From: Planctomycetaceae bacterium
Lineage (GTDB): Bacteria > Planctomycetota > Planctomycetia > Planctomycetales > Planctomycetaceae
Length of the DNA stretch: 10,107 nt
Assembly: GCA_947479075.1 (NCBI GenBank)
Contig: CANJZR010000095.1
Location: 1 to 10,107 of the forward strand
Reading direction: 5' to 3'
Shown piece by piece: positions 6,110 to 10,107 of the stretch. The notes beneath the pieces were generated by a model, which did not search any database, was not told the origin of the DNA, and was given only the letters and a program-made list of their open reading frames with translations. A program made the translations under genes and the position numbers. Position 1 is the first letter of the stretch. Each line of letters begins with the position of its first letter.

Positions 6110-6284
6110 ATTCTGTACATTCCGATTCCCCCGGTTTTGGCGGAATCTTGTCCGGATGCTCTCGAAGAACCTGCGATCCTTGCACGTCATTTCGTGGCTG
6201 CGCGGATTGTTGCTTTGATGGCTTCCGCCTCCTCACCCCCAGAAGACTAAGTCTCGCGCCGTTGCAGCGAGGCAGGAGTAGATC

Positions 6285-7169
6285 ATGTTTCCCATTCTCT
6301 CTCGTGGCGCATGGGCGTCAGCGGTTGTGGCCTGCGCGTTTTTGGCTGGCTGCGGCAATCAAAGACCGGCAGCTGCTCCACAGGTGGAGCAGAAGGTTTC
6401 AGCGGTGAGTGCTGTGACACCCGCAGCTCCTGATGCGTCTCCTGTGATATCGACCGACACCTCTGAGCACGGCCATAAGGCCGGGTCGCATGGAGGAATC
6501 ATGGTCTCGTTAGGACGAGACAGCTACCACACGGAAGCAGTGTTCGAAAAGGGGGGCGTATTGCGACTCTACACGCTGGGCAATGACGAATCGCGAGTCA
6601 TTGACGTCGAAAAGCAGACCCTCAAAGCCTTTGTGAAGGCGGAGGGCGATCCAGCCTCACAGTCGTTTTCAATGGAATCCGAGCCACAGGAAGGCGATGC
6701 AGAAGGCAGGACATCTCAATTTACTGGCCAGCTGCCCGCAGGACTCGATGGCAAGAAACTCTCCGTCACGATTCCCAACATCGTCATCTCTGGAGAACGA
6801 TTCCGCATGGGTTTCGAGTCAGCTGCGGAGCCCCACATGGAAGGTGTCCCCGAAAAGGTGGCGGACGAGGCCGAGCGAGAACTCTATCTCACCCCTGGAG
6901 GGAGCTACAGCCCAGAAGACATCAAAGCCAATGGCGGAGTCACGGCGAGTGTCAAGTTTGTGGGACTCAAGTCCTCGCACAACATGTTCCCGAAATCGGG
7001 TGAGAAGATTTGCCCGATCACCCAGACGTTGGCGAATCCACAATTCACCTGGATTGTCGGTGGCAAGAGCTACGAGTTCTGCTGCCCGCCGTGTGTGGAT
7101 GAATTCGTCAAGCTAGCGAAAGCCTCCCCGAACGAGATCAAGGCTCCCGAAACCTACATCAAGCCTTAG
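6285..7169 (+). CDS. Lipoprotein with C-terminal CPx/CCxxC metal-binding domain
   Basis: This 294-aa protein has a lipoprotein signal (hydrophobic residues 10-22, lipobox LAGC with C23), a Pro/Ala-rich spacer, HGHKAGSHGG at 62-71, a beta-rich middle region (about 70-180), and a C-terminal module with GEKICPITQTL (239-249) and YEFCCPPCVDEF (263-274). C243 plus C266, C267 and C270 resemble the small TRASH/YHS-like metal-binding fold that in many RND adaptors is fused to the adaptor itself. It is probably anchored in a membrane facing the periplasm and binds metal for the efflux complex; this is inferred. The ATG at 6285 has an AGGAG site 6 bases upstream. A related but much shorter CCxxC lipoprotein is encoded at 7708-8064. 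Confidence 0.85.
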   Translation: MFPILSRGAWASAVVACAFLAGCGNQRPAAAPQVEQKVSAVSAVTPAAPDASPVISTDTSEHGHKAGSHGGIMVSLGRDSYHTEAVFEKGGVLRLYTLGNDESRVIDVEKQTLKAFVKAEGDPASQSFSMESEPQEGDAEGRTSQFTGQLPAGLDGKKLSVTIPNIVISGERFRMGFESAAEPHMEGVPEKVADEAERELYLTPGGSYSPEDIKANGGVTASVKFVGLKSSHNMFPKSGEKICPITQTLANPQFTWIVGGKSYEFCCPPCVDEFVKLAKASPNEIKAPETYIKP

Positions 7170-7197
7170 TCCAAACCACCACTGCCAAGTCTTAGCC

Positions 7198-7234
7198 GCC
7201 CTGCCGAAGCACTGGCCGAAAGTGACCGCAGGGC
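7198..7234 (+). other. Nested intercistronic stem-loop
   Basis: GCCCTGC (7198-7204) pairs perfectly with GCAGGGC (7228-7234), and CACT (7210-7213) with AGTG (7221-7224) inside it. It lies between the first lipoprotein gene and the HMA gene and lacks a T-tract. It may be a processing or stabilising element that sets different expression levels within the operon. Confidence 0.5.
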
Positions 7235-7295
7235 ATTCCCGGTGTCGGTGGTATCGATACTCACCCTGTGTTCCTCATGTCTGGAAAGATCACTC

Positions 7296-7625
7296 ATGAA
7301 CCCTCTCAAATTGTTCGTCGCGTCGCTGGCTCTCTGTCTGGGGCTCACGACAACAGCGTCTGACGACGCAAAACTCGTCACCTCAATCTCAATTGAAGGG
7401 CTGCACTGTGCAGCCTGTGCCAAGAAGGTCGAAGGCAAGTTGAAGACCGTCAAGGAGGTCGCGACGGTCAGGAATGATTTCAAAGCGGGAATCGCGACGG
7501 TGACCCCAAAACTCGACAAGTCCCTCTCTCCTCGGGCCATGTGGGAGGCGGTCGAGAAGGCGGGCTATACGCCGACCCAGCTCGATGGACCGAGTGGCAG
7601 CTTCACTGAAAAGCCCAAGTCGTAG
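7296..7625 (+). CDS. Exported heavy-metal-associated (HMA) domain protein
   Basis: This 109-aa protein has a signal peptide (NPLKLFVASLALCLGLTTTAS, about residues 2-22) followed by one HMA domain (about 27-95). The metal-binding loop is GLHCAACAKKVEGKL, with C38 and C41 in a CxxC, followed by the usual beta-alpha-beta pattern (VATVRNDFKAGIATVTP) and KAGY at 89-92. HMA domains bind Cu(I), Hg(II) or similar soft metals and pass them between partners. The exported form here suggests a periplasmic chaperone, comparable in role to MerP or CusF but not the same family as CusF. The start is ATG 7296, which gives the signal peptide; GGAAAG lies 7 bases upstream. A GTG at 7242 is in frame but would bury the signal peptide. 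It is in the metal operon between two CCxxC lipoproteins. Confidence 0.88.
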   Translation: MNPLKLFVASLALCLGLTTTASDDAKLVTSISIEGLHCAACAKKVEGKLKTVKEVATVRNDFKAGIATVTPKLDKSLSPRAMWEAVEKAGYTPTQLDGPSGSFTEKPKS

Positions 7626-7640
7626 TGTCCGATGCGTCGG

Positions 7641-7672
7641 GGCCGATTAGCGCTCTCGTCGGCCTGTTCTCT
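7641..7672 (+). terminator. Weak terminator-like hairpin with T-rich tail
   Basis: GGCCGA (7641-7646) pairs exactly with TCGGCC (7659-7664) around a 12-base loop and is followed by a T-rich stretch (tgttctct, 7665-7672). The stem is short and the tail is not a pure T-run, so termination is probably partial if it occurs at all. The next gene in the operon begins 36 bases further on. Confidence 0.4.
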
Positions 7673-7707
7673 TCTTCGTGTATGTCAAACCTCTGCTAGG
7701 AACTCCC

Positions 7708-8064
7708 ATGAAACGCTTCTGTCTGATTGCTACCTGTGTGTGTGGACTCGCATTTTCGCTCGTAGGATGTAGTGGAGCGCCGAGCGCTCCCTCCGCAGGT
7801 TCGAATGCCGACACGAAACAAGCAGCTACGCTCGTAAAACTCAGTGACGAAGATCGCGTGTCAGCCACTGCACAAGGCTACTGCGCCGTGATGACATCTG
7901 AACCCTTGGGTTCGATGGGCGTGCCGCTCAAGCTGTCCATCAAAGACCAGACGATCTGGGTCTGCTGTAAAGGCTGTGAAAAGAAAGCCTTGGCGAATCC
8001 CGATCAAACACTGGCCAAGGTCGCGGAACTGAAGGCCCAGGTGATTTCAGACCAGTCGAAGTAA
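7708..8064 (+). CDS. Small CCxxC metal-binding lipoprotein
   Basis: This 118-aa protein has a lipoprotein signal (FCLIATCVCGLAFSLVGC, C21 acylated) and a short Ser/Ala/Pro spacer. A single C-terminal domain holds GYCAVMTSEPLGSMG (57-71), VWVCCKGC-like sequence as IWVCCKGCEKKAL (83-95), and an ALANPDQTLAKV helix. C59 and the C86, C87, C90 set are the likely metal ligands. The same arrangement (one Cys, about 25 residues, then CCxxC) appears at the C-terminus of the 294-aa lipoprotein, so both probably capture the same metal for the adaptor. The start is ATG 7708, with AGGA six bases upstream. The GTG at 7678 is in frame but would add ten residues before the signal peptide. It lies in the same operon, 58-62 bases before the next gene. 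Confidence 0.87.
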   Translation: MKRFCLIATCVCGLAFSLVGCSGAPSAPSAGSNADTKQAATLVKLSDEDRVSATAQGYCAVMTSEPLGSMGVPLKLSIKDQTIWVCCKGCEKKALANPDQTLAKVAELKAQVISDQSK

Positions 8065-8097
8065 TCGAGTCGTTCGGCATTCCCGCGGGCAACTGCT

Positions 8098-8114
8098 GTG
8101 ATGATATCACTTTT
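8098..8114 (+). other. Small hairpin followed by TTTT
   Basis: GTGAT (8098-8102) and ATCAC (8106-8110) form a 5-bp hairpin with a 3-base loop, followed by TTTT. It ends directly at the AGGAG site (8115-8119) of the next gene. It could be a weak terminator or could hide the ribosome-binding site. A CCCGCGGG palindrome lies slightly upstream. Confidence 0.3.
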
Positions 8115-8125
8115 AGGAGATCATG

Positions 8126-9025
8126 ATGCGATTATTGTTTGCGTTGAGTCTGATCGTTCTCACAGTTGGTTGCTCTCGCAAGGATGAAGATACTCATCCC
8201 AGTGGGATGTCTGCATCGAATCAAAGAAAGCATGCCGAGCATGCAACGCCTCCGATTCAGGACCACAGCTCGCCGAGTAATCACGGTGGCCATGGGGGAA
8301 TGCAGATGCCAGCGGCGACGGCCCGCAAGCTAGCGGTGAAGACCGAACCCACTCAACCACAAGCCGGAGAAGCGGCACAGTTGCGGCTCCAGATTCTGGG
8401 CGACAATGGGCAGCCCATCACGAAGTTCGCAATGCTGCATGAGAAGCTTGTGCATTTGATTGTTGTACGGGAAGGACTCGACGAGTTTTCGCATCTGCAT
8501 CCACAGGTGGATGCGTCGGGAAACATCACGATCGAGCACGTGTTTCCGAAAGCCGGAAGGTACCGACTATTCGCTGATCATCAGCCGGAGGGGAAACCTC
8601 CAGGGCTGGCGCGGGGCGAACTCATCGTTTCCGGTGATGACGAATCGGCAGCGGCGCTCGTTCCGAATGCGTCCGATGAGGTCGCCGTGGGCGAGATCAA
8701 GGCCCATGTCGCCTTTCAGCCGGGCGATCAGGAAACGATGGTCCGATTTCAGCTTGTCGATGCGGGCGATCAGGTGGTCAGTGACCTGCAGCCATATCTC
8801 GGAGCGATGGGGCATCTGGTCATCATCAGTGCCGATGGTGCCGAGTATGTTCACGCTCACCCATTGAGTGAATCCCAGACGGCCCCCGAGGGATTCGTCG
8901 AGTTCGCAGCTCATTTTCCGAAGCCCGGTCTCTACAAGGCGTGGGGCCAGTTCCAACGTCACGATACCGTGTTTACGGTGCCGTTCGTATTGCAGCACGC
9001 AACTGCTCACCCAGCGACTCATTGA
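8126..9025 (+). CDS. His/Met-rich lipoprotein with two tandem HxHP domains
   Basis: This 299-aa lipoprotein has lipobox TVGC with Cys16. A His/Met-rich linker (about 36-61, HAEH then NHGGHGGMQM) looks like a flexible metal-binding tail. Two similar beta-sandwich-like domains follow, about 84-170 and 190-290. Each has a conserved His pair, FSHLHP (121-126) and YVHAHP (241-246), and a matching FPKAGRYRLF / FPKPGLYKAW strand. The internal duplication is visible by eye. Copper-binding proteins near CusB-type adaptors often have such modules, so periplasmic Cu or Ag binding is likely but inferred. Two adjacent ATGs (8123, 8126) exist; AGGAG at 8115-8119 is best spaced (6 bases) for 8126. The gene ends 15 bases before the adaptor gene and is probably co-transcribed with it. 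Confidence 0.85.
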   Translation: MRLLFALSLIVLTVGCSRKDEDTHPSGMSASNQRKHAEHATPPIQDHSSPSNHGGHGGMQMPAATARKLAVKTEPTQPQAGEAAQLRLQILGDNGQPITKFAMLHEKLVHLIVVREGLDEFSHLHPQVDASGNITIEHVFPKAGRYRLFADHQPEGKPPGLARGELIVSGDDESAAALVPNASDEVAVGEIKAHVAFQPGDQETMVRFQLVDAGDQVVSDLQPYLGAMGHLVIISADGAEYVHAHPLSESQTAPEGFVEFAAHFPKPGLYKAWGQFQRHDTVFTVPFVLQHATAHPATH

Positions 9026-9040
9026 GGAGGGGATTAAGCC

Positions 9041-10107
9041 ATGTCTGAAATACCTCCCAACGGTTGGGTTCGCTGGAGCGCGCTGCTGGCGATTCTCGTG
9101 ACCGTGTCAGCTGATGGACACGAAGGCCATCAACCGTTGCCGACAAAAGGTGTGCAGATCAATGCTCAGGCAGGACATCTCACACTCAGTCGAGCGGCCC
9201 GCGAAGTCCTCGATGTGACGACCGTCGAGGTCGAGACTCGCGACGTGGCGGGAACCGTCAAAGCATATGCAACGGTCGTGGCTCCGTGGACTCGTCGAGC
9301 GTATGTCACGTCGCGGTTACCGGGTCGTATTGTCCAATTGCATGTCCGGCCCGGCGATGTGGTCGAGGTGGGGCAAATCCTCGCGGACCTTGACTGTCTC
9401 GATCTGCATACATTGCGGCAGGAGTATCAGAAAACACAAAACGAATTCGAGTTGTCGGGGAAAATCCTGGAGTCACTGGCTCCGATCGCGAAGTCGGGTG
9501 CTGTCCCCGGCCAACGGCTCGTCGAGGCCGAGAACACTCATCAGCAGAGCCAAAACGTGCTTGATGTATTACGAGCGAAAGCGTTGGGGTTACAAGTGCG
9601 AGAAGCGGATCTCGATGCATCTGCGGACGGTGACGCTCCTCCGCTGCGGCTAACGCTCACCAGTCCAATCCGGGGCGTGATCGTCCATGCGGATGTGGCC
9701 GTCGGCAAGTTCGTGGAACCGACCGAGCACTTGTTTGAGATTACGGACACCTCTCGCGTGTGGGGCCAAATTGGCATCCTGGAACGGGATCTGCATCGCA
9801 TCCAGGAGGGGCAATCCGTCCGCGTTTCCTTCAACGGACTGCCCGGACAGAGCTTTGACACGAAAGTCGACAAGCTGGGACTGTTACTCGACCAGCAAAC
9901 CCATCAAGGCACTGCCTGGGCTGAAATCGCCAATACTCCGACAGGCCCCCGCTTGCTGCCAGGGATGAATGGTCAAGCGGAGTTTATCTTACCCGGTCGC
10001 GGACAGGGATTGAGTGTTCCGTCGGCGTCCGTATTCAGCGATGGTGCGGAGCGGTATGTCTTCGTGGAGGAGACTTCGACGAAAGCCAGCTCCGAATACC
10101 GAAAGAA
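9041..10107 (+). CDS. CusB/HlyD-type RND efflux periplasmic adaptor, C-terminus missing
   Basis: The first 355 codons of a membrane-fusion (HlyD/CusB family) adaptor are present; the window ends inside the gene. A short N-terminal hydrophobic segment (about 9-24) is followed by DGHEGHQ. The barrel-sandwich half reads VTSRLPGRIVQLHVRPGDVVEVGQIL across about 89-114. A coiled-coil hairpin spans about 120-185, the second sandwich half is PIRGVIVHADVAVGKFVEP (209-227), and a beta-barrel follows (240-318), ending AEFILP. It should link an inner-membrane RND pump to an outer-membrane channel. Unlike many relatives it lacks an N-terminal Cys-rich metal-binding domain; the operon supplies such domains as separate lipoproteins. 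The GGAGGGG site 8 bases upstream supports this ATG. A CusA-like pump gene is expected downstream. Confidence 0.93.
   Translation, partial: MSEIPPNGWVRWSALLAILVTVSADGHEGHQPLPTKGVQINAQAGHLTLSRAAREVLDVTTVEVETRDVAGTVKAYATVVAPWTRRAYVTSRLPGRIVQLHVRPGDVVEVGQILADLDCLDLHTLRQEYQKTQNEFELSGKILESLAPIAKSGAVPGQRLVEAENTHQQSQNVLDVLRAKALGLQVREADLDASADGDAPPLRLTLTSPIRGVIVHADVAVGKFVEPTEHLFEITDTSRVWGQIGILERDLHRIQEGQSVRVSFNGLPGQSFDTKVDKLGLLLDQQTHQGTAWAEIANTPTGPRLLPGMNGQAEFILPGRGQGLSVPSASVFSDGAERYVFVEETSTKASSEYRK

Noticed and set aside
7242..7295. GTG start for the HMA protein, 18 residues upstream
   Set aside because: It would place extra residues before a clear signal peptide that begins at ATG 7296. The same reasoning rejects GTG 7678 in favour of ATG 7708.
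8081..8090. CCCGCGGG palindrome before the HxHP lipoprotein gene
   Set aside because: An 8-base palindrome alone is too short to call an operator and no second copy is near.

Overview
The gene content suggests a planctomycete (Planctomycetota) chromosome. This is an inference from three family-level cues recognised by eye: a Ycf46-type ATPase beside DUF1257 and DUF2997 genes, an RT-RNase H protein of a group II-like bacterial type, and a metal-efflux operon whose metal-binding modules are separate small lipoproteins. Shine-Dalgarno sites are present but uneven. There are no rRNA, tRNA, CRISPR or insertion-sequence signatures.

Layout. (1) 1-1102, minus strand: a compact, translationally coupled operon read right to left. 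Its order is DUF1257 (Ycf35-like), DUF2997, a 76-aa basic coiled-coil protein, and the first 84 codons of a probable Ycf46-type AAA+ ATPase that leaves the window. (2) 1103-1643: a gene-free divergent region with several good stem-loops, a possible pseudoknot and a plausible sigma-70 promoter facing right. (3) 1644-5189, plus strand: a two-gene module. The first gene encodes a 511-aa protein laid out like an SF2 helicase but with its ATPase motifs eroded. The second encodes a 635-aa reverse transcriptase fused to a complete RNase HI domain. (4) 5190-5581: gene-free, with a chain of stem-loops in its first 220 bases. (5) 5582-10107, plus strand: a metal-handling operon. It encodes a Cys-rich exported protein, a lipoprotein with a CPx/CCxxC C-terminal domain, an exported HMA (CxxC) protein, a second CCxxC lipoprotein, a His/Met-rich lipoprotein with two HxHP domains, and a CusB/HlyD-type periplasmic adaptor cut by the window end. 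An RND pump gene (CusA type) would be expected next.

The most interesting part is the middle module. The RT has the conserved motif spacing of group II-like RTs (AGPNG, QGGPLSP, a VADD active site), carries its own RNase H, lacks recognisable maturase DNA-binding or endonuclease regions, and is paired with a pseudo-helicase. Structured non-coding DNA lies on both sides. This looks like a domesticated or defence-type RT system, or an unusual retroelement, rather than a normal group II intron. The RNA partner and function cannot be decided from this sequence.

The right-hand operon reads as periplasmic or outer-membrane metal capture feeding an RND/MFP efflux complex. Copper or silver is the likeliest substrate by family, but the metal is not proven.
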